From contig JAJRBS010000070.1 of assembly GCA_028679325.1 (NCBI GenBank), forward strand, positions 1-13,776: 13,776 nucleotides of DNA, given 5' to 3'. How positions within the stretch are numbered: the first letter of the stretch is position 1; each line of letters starts with the position of its first letter. The position numbers and the translations under genes are program-made. The notes under the pieces were generated by a model that made no database searches, was not told where the DNA came from, and saw only the letters and a program-made list of their open reading frames with translations. Positions 6,687-13,636 of the stretch are shown here, piece by piece. Source of the DNA: Methanoregulaceae archaeon. GTDB lineage: Archaea > Halobacteriota > Methanomicrobia > Methanomicrobiales > Methanospirillaceae.

Positions 6687-7957
6687 CAGAGCCAGCCCCG
6701 GAGCCGCATGGCCTCGACCACCCGTGCCACGGCTATGACATAGGCTGCCTGGCGCATCGGCACCTTGTTTGGCGACGACAGTTCCACCACCGCCCGGTAA
6801 GCCTCCATCATCTTCTTCTCAATCCTGCGGTAGACCTCTTCTTTCTCCCAGTGGTCCAGGTTGTAGTTCTGCACCATCTCGAAATAAGATGCAATCACCC
6901 CTCCCCCGTTGCAGAGGATGTCGGGGATGACCAGGATCTTTTTCTTATGAAGGATCGAATCGGCCTCGCTGTCGATAGGACCATTGGCAAACTCGGCCAC
7001 AATCTTCGCCTTGACCGCTTCCACATTGGTCGCCGTGATGACGTTCTCAAGCGCAGCCGGGATGAGGATATCGACGGGGAGCCTGAGGAGATCCCGGTTC
7101 GAGATGGGGCCTGACCCGGGGAATTCCCTCACCGAACCGGTCTTTTGCTTATGGGCAAGGAGCGCCCTGACATCGAGTCCGGCAGGGTTCATGACGCCCC
7201 CGGTGCTGTCGCTCACAGCAACAATACGGCAGCCGAACTGTTCACTGCCGATGAGGGCGGCATTCGAGCCCACATTTCCAAACCCCTGGATCGCGGCCGT
7301 TGCTGTCGGAAGAGGAAGGGGGATCTCCCGGGCCGCCTCACGGACAATGTACCACCCTCCCATGGCCGTGGCATCCGTCCTTCCCTCGGAGCCACCCAGG
7401 GCAACTGGTTTTCCGGTGGTGACCCCGAAGGTAGTCTTCTGGGAGATCTTGGAATATTCGTCCATCATCCAGGCCATGGTCTGGGCATCGGTATAGACAT
7501 CGGGGGCCGGCGTGTCCCTGTCCGGCCCGATGATGTGATAGATCCGCTGGATGTACTCGCGGGTAAGCCTCTCGAGCTCCAGTTTCGACATCTTCTTTGG
7601 GTTGCAGACAATCCCTCCTTTGGCGCCTCCCAGGGGGAGGTTGTGGAGGGCACACTTCCAGGTCATGATGGAAGCAAGCCCCCGGATGGTATCGATGGTC
7701 TGATCAGGGTGGTACCGCACCCCTCCCTTCATCGGGCCCCGTGCATCATTGTACTGGACCCGGAATCCCTGGAATACCTGTATCGATCCGTCGTCCATCC
7801 GGATCGGGAGCGATACATGGAGCTCACGAACAGGCATCTTCAGGATCGCCTCAACGTTGGGCGTAATCCTGAGATCCGGCGAGCAGGAACAGAGACGTTT
7901 CTTGACGTTCTCAAACAGGTTCTGGGGATCCCCGTCATCCCGTTCAGTGGTCTTCAT
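6686..7957 (-). CDS. gdhA: Glutamate dehydrogenase
   Basis: The 423-residue product interconverts glutamate with 2-oxoglutarate plus ammonia using NAD(P). The N-terminal substrate domain holds RGPMKGGVRYHP (residues 73-84), Lys101, the PLGGAKGG motif with catalytic Lys113, and Asp153 in PAPDVYT. The C-terminal Rossmann domain has QGFGNVGSN (GxGxxG at 225-230), and SDSTGG follows strand two, at the place that sets cofactor choice. The family motif AEFANGP and the glycine-rich NGGGVIASYFE are intact. Length is typical of hexameric bacterial/archaeal enzymes. I chose the ATG at 7957 rather than the ATG five codons upstream because AAGGAGAT lies at the right distance only for the former. It is the last gene of korA-korB-gdhA, so the likely job is to connect 2-oxoglutarate with ammonia assimilation or release. 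Cofactor preference cannot be read safely. Confidence 0.96.
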   Translation of the reverse strand: MKTTERDDGDPQNLFENVKKRLCSCSPDLRITPNVEAILKMPVRELHVSLPIRMDDGSIQVFQGFRVQYNDARGPMKGGVRYHPDQTIDTIRGLASIMTWKCALHNLPLGGAKGGIVCNPKKMSKLELERLTREYIQRIYHIIGPDRDTPAPDVYTDAQTMAWMMDEYSKISQKTTFGVTTGKPVALGGSEGRTDATAMGGWYIVREAAREIPLPLPTATAAIQGFGNVGSNAALIGSEQFGCRIVAVSDSTGGVMNPAGLDVRALLAHKQKTGSVREFPGSGPISNRDLLRLPVDILIPAALENVITATNVEAVKAKIVAEFANGPIDSEADSILHKKKILVIPDILCNGGGVIASYFEMVQNYNLDHWEKEEVYRRIEKKMMEAYRAVVELSSPNKVPMRQAAYVIAVARVVEAMRLRGWL

Positions 7958-7958
7958 C

Positions 7959-8810
7959 CTATCTCCTTTCATCGATCAACATCCTGATTCCGTCCGCCCG
8001 TTTCTCCCTGGTGGGCTTTGCCGCCGGGAAATGTTCTTCAAACACAGGGCGCTCTTTCTGGTAAAAAACCCCAAAACCGATGGGTGCATCACGGTCATAC
8101 CCCCATTCGGAAGCCCTCCGCCAGGCTGCATCGAAGTCCCCGGTGTCATGCCCTGCAAGCTCGTATCCCCTCGTGTCATAGAGCTCGCTCTTGTTGAAAT
8201 AGGTGGCGCAGATCTGGAGAACGTCGATGAAAGCAAAACCCCTGTGGCGAAGCCCTTTTCCGATGAGGTCCTTTAACTGGGGCAATTTCCGGGAAGTGCC
8301 CCGGGCCACGAAGCCCGCTCCGCTCGCGAGCATGAGCGTCAGGGGATTGAAAGGTTCCTCGACCGTCCCCTTCGGTGTGGACCTTCCCCTGTACCCGAGC
8401 GGTGAGGTGGGTGTGTACTGCCCGGTGGTCAGCCCGTACACCCGGTTGTTATGGACGATCAGGGTGATATCGGTATTTCGCTTCGCCGCAAAGATTGTGT
8501 GGTCCATCCCCTCGGCGTAGGCATCCCCATCTCCCGCACAACAGAGCACGGTCAGCTCTGGATTTGCGAGCTTTATCCCTGTGGCGACGGGGAGAGTCCG
8601 CCCGTGGATCGAATAGAAACTGTTGATATCGAGATAGTCCGCCATCTTGGCGTGGCAACCTATCCCGGTTACGAGAACGATATTCTCCAGGGGGACGCCC
8701 TCATTCACCAGCCCCTTGATGGCATCCCGCAGCGCGAACTGGATGCTGAAGTTGCCGCATCCCGGGCACCAGGTGTTCTGGGTATCTGTGATCAGGTTGC
8801 GTGAGGCCAT
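7959..8810 (-). CDS. korB: 2-oxoacid:ferredoxin oxidoreductase, beta subunit (KorB type)
   Basis: The 283-residue subunit binds thiamine diphosphate and the catalytic iron-sulfur cluster. Cys15 and Cys18 in WCPGCGN, Cys52 in GIGCHAK and Cys201 in LQICATYFN match the four ligands of the proximal [4Fe-4S] cluster. The ThDP/Mg motif is GDGDAYAEG (93-101) followed by HNNRVYGLTTGQ with Asn121/Asn122. Length and pattern fit the two-subunit KorAB class (2-oxoglutarate) more than pyruvate enzymes, but substrate is inferred. Its ATG follows the korA TGA directly (TGAATG) and the GGAGGTG ribosome site is inside the end of korA. It works with KorA and an external ferredoxin. In a methanogen it probably carries out reductive carboxylation of succinyl-CoA to 2-oxoglutarate, or the reverse. 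Confidence 0.93.
   Translation of the reverse strand: MASRNLITDTQNTWCPGCGNFSIQFALRDAIKGLVNEGVPLENIVLVTGIGCHAKMADYLDINSFYSIHGRTLPVATGIKLANPELTVLCCAGDGDAYAEGMDHTIFAAKRNTDITLIVHNNRVYGLTTGQYTPTSPLGYRGRSTPKGTVEEPFNPLTLMLASGAGFVARGTSRKLPQLKDLIGKGLRHRGFAFIDVLQICATYFNKSELYDTRGYELAGHDTGDFDAAWRRASEWGYDRDAPIGFGVFYQKERPVFEEHFPAAKPTREKRADGIRMLIDERR
7961..7968 (-). promoter_or_regulatory. Ribosome site of gdhA across the korB stop
   Basis: AAGGAGAT on the minus strand includes the last codons and part of the stop of korB, and its GGAG core is five bases from the gdhA ATG at 7957. It decides the gdhA start and implies translational coupling of the two genes. Confidence 0.75.
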
Positions 8811-10460
8811 TCATGCCACCTCCCGGACGCGCATACGCAGTTCCTCGAGGGGGAAGGGTCTTCCATCATACCGGTGGATCGCGTGATCCACAGGGATTCC
8901 ATGCCGGGCACAGAGCATCTGAAGCTGGCCGAGAGCATTCTCTTCGACGAGGATCGTCTTTTTGGTACCGGCGAGGGCCTGCTTGAGGGCCTCTTCAGGG
9001 AAGGGTGACAATATCACGGGTTGGACAAGGCGGAACCGCTCCATCTCCGCGATTTCGCTGCAGACCGGCAGGGTGGACCCCCAGCAGAGGAGGGTTTTCT
9101 CTGCCGTCTTCTCACCCCCGGTATTCACTGCCGGGAGCAGATCTGTCTCTTTCTTGAGCGTCTCCATTTTCCGGAGCCTTTTTTCCATCATGGCAACCAC
9201 CAGGTCCGGGAGTTCCGTTGTGACCCCGTTCTCGTCATGGGAGTAGGAGTTCGACTTTATGGCCGCACCCGGTGTGGGTGGGAACCGGAGCGGTGAGACT
9301 CCGCTCCCGGTGATGGCATACCTCCGGTATGATGCAACGCTCGGGGAATCCGGAAGATCGCCTTCGTCTGTCATCCGGGGGAGATCCTCCCAAAGCGAGA
9401 ATGTCCCTTCGCAGAGGGTCTTGTCCACGAGGATGACGGCCGGCACCTGGCACTTCCAGGAAAGCGACAGGGCGACCTGTGACCAGAAGACGGCCTGGCC
9501 GGAGTCTCCAGGGGCGACGATCAGCCGCGGGAACTCGCCCTGGCCGGCATGGAGGATGAAGTGAAGATCTGACTGACCGGTGTATGTGGGAAGCCCGGTG
9601 GAAGGCCCGGTCCTCTGCCCCATGACCACGACGATCGGCTCTTCATTCATCCCGGACATGGAGAAAGACTCGGTCATCAGGCAGAACCCACCCCCTGACG
9701 TGCCGATTGCGGTCTTCTTCCCTCCGTAGGCGAGGCCATGGGCCATCAGGATGACACTGATCTCGTTTTCAGGATGAACGACGGTCAGGGGAAACTGTTC
9801 GGCCGCCCCTGCCAGGAAATGAAGGAGGTTTGATGTCGGGGTCATGGGGTACGCGACGTAGGCCTCAAGACCTCCCAGGAGGAGACCGATCCCGATGGCC
9901 TCGTTGCCGGAGAGCAGGGAGCTTGGTTTCACACTGCCACGGGGAATTTTGGTTGCTTCCCTGACGGCTAAAAATCCCTTCCGGGCTACGGCAAGGTTCT
10001 TTTCCAGCCCTTTCGGGATCTGACGTGAAAAGACCTCCTCAAGCACCGGGAACGGGATCCCTGCCACGCCGGCGAAGGCCCCGATGATGCAGGAGTTCCC
10101 CATGACCGGCGGGGCCCCTTCCTCTTTCAGGAAGGCATTGATATCTACTCCCTGTCCCCCGGACTTCACGCGATACGAATCATAAACGATGATCGTCTTG
10201 TCAGAGATGATGTCCTGGTGGAGGTCGACCGAATCCTGGTTCAATGCCAGGACAAAATCGATCCGGTCCCTCGTGGCGCCGATCGGCCTCTCGGCAGCCC
10301 GGGTAATGGTATAGTTATGACCGCCCTTGATCAATGACGGGTAGTCGTAATACATGTAGGTATAGTAGCCGAGCTGGTTGAACAGGTGGGATACGATAAG
10401 GCCGGCACTGTTGATACCATCACCGGCTTTTCCCCCTACGAGCACCGAAAGGTCAGTCAT
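8811..10460 (-). CDS. korA: 2-oxoacid:ferredoxin oxidoreductase, fused gamma-alpha subunit (KorA type)
   Basis: The 549-residue product fuses a gamma domain (about 1-175) to an alpha domain (about 185-549). The gamma part opens with VLVGGKAGDGINSAG and has YPSLIKGGHN. The alpha part contains the pyrimidine-domain motif YPMTPTSNLL (204-213), HPENEISV, GTSGGGFCLMTE and GQRTGPSTGLPTYTGQ. The later RRYAITGSGVSP, DENG and the basic MEKRLRKMETLKKE stretch are typical of KorA. No ferredoxin (delta) domain is present, so electrons go to a separate carrier. This two-subunit layout resembles haloarchaeal and bacterial KorAB, unlike the four-subunit enzymes well known from many methanogens. I chose the ATG at 10460 with GGTGA five bases upstream; a TTG four codons earlier is unlikely. 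A TATA box in the 83-bp gap after DUF1894 gives the unit its own promoter. Confidence 0.93.
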   Translation of the reverse strand: MTDLSVLVGGKAGDGINSAGLIVSHLFNQLGYYTYMYYDYPSLIKGGHNYTITRAAERPIGATRDRIDFVLALNQDSVDLHQDIISDKTIIVYDSYRVKSGGQGVDINAFLKEEGAPPVMGNSCIIGAFAGVAGIPFPVLEEVFSRQIPKGLEKNLAVARKGFLAVREATKIPRGSVKPSSLLSGNEAIGIGLLLGGLEAYVAYPMTPTSNLLHFLAGAAEQFPLTVVHPENEISVILMAHGLAYGGKKTAIGTSGGGFCLMTESFSMSGMNEEPIVVVMGQRTGPSTGLPTYTGQSDLHFILHAGQGEFPRLIVAPGDSGQAVFWSQVALSLSWKCQVPAVILVDKTLCEGTFSLWEDLPRMTDEGDLPDSPSVASYRRYAITGSGVSPLRFPPTPGAAIKSNSYSHDENGVTTELPDLVVAMMEKRLRKMETLKKETDLLPAVNTGGEKTAEKTLLCWGSTLPVCSEIAEMERFRLVQPVILSPFPEEALKQALAGTKKTILVEENALGQLQMLCARHGIPVDHAIHRYDGRPFPLEELRMRVREVA

Positions 10461-10470
10461 CTCCCTCACC

Positions 10471-10483
10471 AACCTGTCTGGTT
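10471..10483 (-). promoter_or_regulatory. Short inverted repeat near the predicted korA transcription start
   Basis: AACC-N5-GGTT (10471-10474 and 10480-10483) straddles the predicted start at about 10475, where a repressor could bind. It does not match the GGAA-N6-TTCC operator of NrpR that I would expect for nitrogen control. It is short enough to arise by chance. Confidence 0.2.
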
Positions 10484-10496
10484 CTCAAAAGCAGTA

Positions 10497-10505
10497 CATA
10501 TACAT
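10497..10505 (-). promoter_or_regulatory. TATA box of korA-korB-gdhA
   Basis: The minus strand reads ATGTATATG in GGAATGTATATGTACTG, centred about 41 nt before the korA ATG. It predicts a leader of about 15 nt that still holds the GGTGA ribosome site. Confidence 0.5.
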
Positions 10506-10543
10506 TCCGGGGACAAGGTAGGGGAGCTGGGGAGGAATTTGAT

Positions 10544-10825
10544 TTACCCGGGTTTTCCCTCTCTCCGGATCCTTTCGGCCTCTTCACTGTCATCCACACG
10601 GAGAAGGAACGTACCATAGCATGGTTTTGTGAAGGGAAAGGTGATGGTATCTCCATCGAGACCGATAGAGATTGGCGGGATACCGATGATCGGTTTCTCG
10701 AAGATCTTGAATCCGGGTTCCACAATACGGTATTCCCTGCAGTTGGCCCGGATGTACTCCCTGCACTCTTTGAAACTGGCCCCCTGTAAGACGACCTCGT
10801 AGCTCAGAGATTCGATACAACCCAC
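10544..10825 (-). CDS. DUF1894 protein (methanogen family of unknown function)
   Basis: The 93-residue product matches the DUF1894 family as I remember it, known from methanogens only and without an assigned function. It is soluble, mixed alpha/beta, with a proline/isoleucine-rich centre (FEKPIIGIPPISIGLDGD) and a charged C-terminal helix. It has four cysteines (3, 21, 29 and 69) in 93 residues, enough for a metal site though they are not arranged as CxxC. It starts with a GTG at 10825, 22 nt inside the end of the DUF1890 gene, with GAGGTG five bases before it. This overlap and constant pairing suggest that the two products act together. Length is normal for the family. Confidence 0.8.
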   Translation of the reverse strand: MGCIESLSYEVVLQGASFKECREYIRANCREYRIVEPGFKIFEKPIIGIPPISIGLDGDTITFPFTKPCYGTFLLRVDDSEEAERIRREGKPG

Positions 10826-11289
10826 GGGAGCACCTCGTCAAGTTTATTCTTCAGTGGCATCGGGTTATGCACGGCCTTGGCCATGACCTTTTCGCACGGG
10901 AACTCTATCTCGCCGGCCACGTCCTGGAAATGTTCACCGTAGATGAGGGCGATGACCGTCTTTTGGGTCAAGGCCTGGACCGTGGCCGCATAGCTGACCC
11001 CGGCATCATTGTGGATGAAGACGAAATGGTAGTCGAACTGCCTCTTCTTGTCGGCCAGATCCGCGATGTACCGGTCAAGATCCATGACCTCGGAGATGTA
11101 GTGGCGCTCGGGATCAGAGACCTCAATGAGGAGGCGTGCCGCCCTGTTCCCGGCGATTGTGGACGAAATCCCCCTCTTCCGGAGCTGGCTCATCAGGTAG
11201 AGGGCAATGCCGGTCTGGACCGGCACCTGCGGGCACCCGAGGACGAGGACCGCCGTTTTCCCTGCTGCTCCCTGGCCGCTGGTCATCAC
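10804..11289 (-). CDS. DUF1890 protein (methanogen family of unknown function)
   Basis: The 161-residue product matches DUF1890, a methanogen family without assigned function. The order of strands and helices suggests a Rossmann-like alpha/beta fold: KTAVLVLGCPQVPVQTG forms a first strand and loop with Cys19, followed by ISSTIAGN, DYHFVFIHNDAG and KTVIALIYGE strands. The GCPQVPVQTG loop is the most likely functional site (inference). I use the GTG at 11289, eight bases after a GGTGA ribosome site; the next codon is an ATG (11286) that could be the real start. It follows fdhD by 58 bp on the same strand and overlaps DUF1894 by 22 nt. I see no strong promoter in the 58-bp gap, so read-through from cutA-fdhD is possible. 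Confidence 0.8.
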   Translation of the reverse strand: MMTSGQGAAGKTAVLVLGCPQVPVQTGIALYLMSQLRKRGISSTIAGNRAARLLIEVSDPERHYISEVMDLDRYIADLADKKRQFDYHFVFIHNDAGVSYAATVQALTQKTVIALIYGEHFQDVAGEIEFPCEKVMAKAVHNPMPLKNKLDEVLPWVVSNL

Positions 11290-11347
11290 TTACTCTTTCA
11301 CCTGCCTTCCTCAAAGATTTTCCCGGCCCTGTCTTTCTGATCGCATG

Positions 11348-12079
11348 TCACAACGGGAGATCCCGGATACGTTCCGGATGGGTATAGACCGTGAACCGGT
11401 CACCCCGGGAGAAACAGATCAGGGTGATGCCAAAGTCCCGGGCAGCGGCGATGCCCCGGTCCGTTGAGGCGGCCCTTGATATGATGATCGGGATCCCGGC
11501 GTTCGCGTACTTGATGATCATATCCCGGGGCTGCCTCCCTGTGCATCCGACAACGCATCTGCCGGGATCGATGCCCCGGAGCACCGCATGACCTACGACC
11601 TTGTCGACCGTGTTGTGCCTCCCCACGTCACTGGCACGGGCCAGGATCTTTCCGTCACAGGCGATGACCGAGCAATGGACGCCGCCGGTCTCCCTCCAGA
11701 GGTCGGTGACGATCTCGCTGGTTATGGCATAGACATCGGGAATGGAGACCGTGCTCCGGGAGTCCACTTTCTCCGGTGGACGGCAGATGAAACCCACAGA
11801 GCCGGTGGTCTCTATCTCCCTCTCGCAGCTCTCCCCGAGAGGTGCTGTCACCCGGATCTCGTTTCCTGTCACAGCTACGTCTTCGACCGTCCGCGAGAGG
11901 CCCTGGCAGACCACGAACCCGGCTCCCAGCTCCCGGAGATCGTTCCCGCTTGCAACGATCTCGAGGAACCGGGTCCCGTTCAGGAACAGCGTGAACCGTT
12001 CTTCCCGGACCACCCTGTCATCGATCCGGGATGCCTTCCCCTCCCTGACCTGGATGCCATCGAAATGTGCGAGGGTCAC
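11348..12079 (-). CDS. fdhD: Formate dehydrogenase accessory sulfurtransferase FdhD
   Basis: FdhD passes sulfur from a cysteine desulfurase to the molybdenum or tungsten bis-pterin cofactor of formate dehydrogenase and is needed for its activity. The 243-residue product has ERFTLFLNGTRF, FVVCQGL, ARASDVGRHNTVDKVVG (cofactor-binding motif, about 147-163), CTGRQPRDMIIKYANAGIP and the C-terminal DRFTVYTHPERI. Bacterial FdhD has a CxxC loop after about residue 90; here the same stretch reads TTGSVGFICRPPE with a single Cys99. The first Glu of the usual REDVGRHN is Ser150. The start is a GTG overlapping the cutA stop (GTGA), with GAGGAGG upstream, so translation is coupled to cutA. A formate dehydrogenase is not in the window. 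Its presence fits a formate-using or formate-cycling methanogen. Confidence 0.93.
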   Translation of the reverse strand: MTLAHFDGIQVREGKASRIDDRVVREERFTLFLNGTRFLEIVASGNDLRELGAGFVVCQGLSRTVEDVAVTGNEIRVTAPLGESCEREIETTGSVGFICRPPEKVDSRSTVSIPDVYAITSEIVTDLWRETGGVHCSVIACDGKILARASDVGRHNTVDKVVGHAVLRGIDPGRCVVGCTGRQPRDMIIKYANAGIPIIISRAASTDRGIAAARDFGITLICFSRGDRFTVYTHPERIRDLPL

Positions 12080-12393
12080 GGGCGGGCCTCCTCAGATAGC
12101 CATTCCAGGTATGGGGGGTACCCTCCGGTGACGGACAGCACAAGCATCTCGGGTAATTCATAGGAATGAATTTCCCGGAGCCTGGCCATAGTCGCACCGG
12201 ACCTTTCCCTGGTTGTCTTGATCATCATCAGCATCTCCTGGTCCCGGCAGAGTTCCCCGTTCCAGTGATAAAAGGACCTGACAGGGGTGATGTTCACACA
12301 GGAGGCGAAGTGTTCCTTCACCAGTGTCTCAGCAATGGATGGAGCCTCTCCCTCTCCCGCGGTGGAGAAGATGACCACAGCTTCGGCCGGCAT
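12076..12393 (-). CDS. cutA: CutA divalent-cation tolerance protein
   Basis: The 105-residue product is a full-length CutA1, a small ferredoxin-like protein that forms very stable trimers. The signatures FASCVNITPVRSFYHWNGEL and MIKTTRE are present, followed by HSYELPEML and GYPPYLEWL. The E. coli gene was named for copper tolerance, but the true role in archaea is unclear; a signalling or metal-binding role is possible. I use the ATG at 12393 because MPAEAVVIFSTAGEG is the usual beginning. The frame extends 37 codons upstream into the divergent dapL promoter region and is not credible there. A TATA-like box is 27 nt upstream, suggesting a leaderless transcript. It overlaps fdhD by 4 nt, an association for which I know no functional reason. 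Confidence 0.93.
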   Translation of the reverse strand: MPAEAVVIFSTAGEGEAPSIAETLVKEHFASCVNITPVRSFYHWNGELCRDQEMLMMIKTTRERSGATMARLREIHSYELPEMLVLSVTGGYPPYLEWLSEEARP

Positions 12394-12416
12394 GGACAGA
12401 GATAAACCTGCACGGA

Positions 12417-12424
12417 TTTTACCC
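12417..12424 (-). promoter_or_regulatory. TATA-like box of cutA-fdhD
   Basis: The minus strand reads GGTAAAAT centred 27 nt before the cutA ATG. That spacing places transcription start at the ATG itself, in line with the absence of a clear ribosome site. Confidence 0.35.
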
Positions 12425-12452
12425 CTTCGATCCGTCTTCTGCCGTTCAGGAC

Positions 12453-12462
12453 ACCTTAATGA
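12453..12462 (+). promoter_or_regulatory. TATA-like box of dapL-lysA
   Basis: ACCTTAATGA is centred about 30 nt before the dapL ATG at 12488. The start is likely leaderless or nearly so, because GGGGAG lies too far upstream (about 14 nt) for a ribosome site. It shares the 94-bp gap with the cutA promoter. Confidence 0.35.
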
Positions 12463-12487
12463 GTGCCCGGGGAGAATAGCTACCCGC

Positions 12488-13636
12488 ATGTACGCGGATC
12501 GCATGGGAGAACTACCTCCCTACCTCTTTGCACGGATCGATCAGATGAAGGCCGCGAAGATCCAGAGCGGCACTGATGTCATCGATCTCGGCGTAGGCGA
12601 CCCGGACCTCCCCACACCTCCCCATATCGTCGAGGCCCTGTGCACGGCCGCCCACGACCCGAAAAACCACCACTATCCATCGTACGCTGGAATGGATGCA
12701 TACCGGGCGGCAGTTTCCGGCTGGTACAAGAAACGGTTCGGCGTTACCCTTGACCCCGGAAAGGAGGTGCTGGCGCTGATGGGATCAAAGGACGGAATTG
12801 CCCATATACCTGAGGCATTCGTCAATCCCGGCGACTATGTCCTTGCACCGAGCCCCGGCTATCCTGTGTACAGAACCTCGACTCTCTTTGCCGAGGGAAA
12901 AGTTTACGAGATGCCGCTCCGGCAGGAACGCCAGTTTCTCCCAGACCTCGACGCTATACCCGCGGATGTTGTGCGTTCTGCCCGGCTGATGTTCCTGAAT
13001 TACCCGAACAACCCCACCTCGGCTATTACCCTGCCCGGTTTTTTCGAGGAGGCCGTCGACTTTGCCACCGATCATGACCTCATCATCGTGCATGACAACG
13101 CCTATTCGGAGATAGCCTATGACGGTTACACGGCACCATCGTTTCTGGCTACACCGGGGGCCATGGAGATCGCGGTGGAGATGCACTCCCTCTCGAAGAC
13201 CTACAACATGACCGGATGGCGGATAGGGATGGCCTGCGGGAATGCCGAAATACTGGCAGGCCTCGGCAGGGTCAAGACCAACGTCGATTCGGGGGTCTTT
13301 GATGCCGTGCAGCGGGCGGCAATCAACGCTTTATCCGGTCCCCAGGACTGCATACGGGAGGCCTGCCGGATCTACCAGGAGCGGCGCGATGTGCTGGTCA
13401 GCGGACTCCGTGAACTTGGTCATTCAGTCGAACCCCCCAGGGCAACCTTCTACGTGTGGATGAAGGTCGAAGACAGCCTGCAGTTTGCCAGCCGGTTGCT
13501 GGATGAGGCGGGTATCGTGGTGACCCCCGGTATCGGGTTCGGAGCGGGAGGAGAGGGATATGTCCGCTTTGCCCTCACCAGGCCTTCGGAGAGGATCAGG
13601 GAAGCGGTGGACCGCCTACGGGAGATCAGCCCATGA
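12488..13636 (+). CDS. dapL: LL-diaminopimelate aminotransferase
   Basis: The 382-residue product is a PLP fold-type I aminotransferase of the DapL group, which converts tetrahydrodipicolinate to LL-diaminopimelate in one step with glutamate as amino donor. Visible motifs are VIDLGVGDPDLPTP, YPSYAGMDAYR, the PLP-phosphate loop GSKDGI (99-104), NYPNNPT with Asn175, VHDNAYSEIAYDG with Asp203, and SLSKTYNMTGWRIGM with Schiff-base Lys237; Arg of the C-terminal VRFALT should bind the carboxylate. DapL of methanogens starts like MYADR..LPPYLF, so I take the ATG at 12488; the frame is open for 67 more codons upstream but that overlaps cutA. A close relative such as AspC-like or LL-DAP-like transaminases is possible, but the following lysA gene supports DapL. 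Confidence 0.93.
   Translation: MYADRMGELPPYLFARIDQMKAAKIQSGTDVIDLGVGDPDLPTPPHIVEALCTAAHDPKNHHYPSYAGMDAYRAAVSGWYKKRFGVTLDPGKEVLALMGSKDGIAHIPEAFVNPGDYVLAPSPGYPVYRTSTLFAEGKVYEMPLRQERQFLPDLDAIPADVVRSARLMFLNYPNNPTSAITLPGFFEEAVDFATDHDLIIVHDNAYSEIAYDGYTAPSFLATPGAMEIAVEMHSLSKTYNMTGWRIGMACGNAEILAGLGRVKTNVDSGVFDAVQRAAINALSGPQDCIREACRIYQERRDVLVSGLRELGHSVEPPRATFYVWMKVEDSLQFASRLLDEAGIVVTPGIGFGAGGEGYVRFALTRPSERIREAVDRLREISP

Noticed and set aside
7145..7987. Plus-strand frame of 280 codons opposite gdhA
   Set aside because: It is antisense to clear glutamate dehydrogenase motifs and has no ribosome site or family resemblance.
10461..10543. NrpR nitrogen operator (GGAA-N6-TTCC) in the kor-gdh promoter
   Set aside because: I looked for it because gdh is a nitrogen gene, but no matching spacing is present.
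11588..12163. Plus-strand frame of 191 codons opposite fdhD
   Set aside because: Antisense to FdhD, rich in Pro, Arg, Asp and His as expected from a shadow frame.
12287..12487. 67-codon N-terminal extension of DapL
   Set aside because: It overlaps cutA and the divergent promoters; the family begins at the ATG at 12488.
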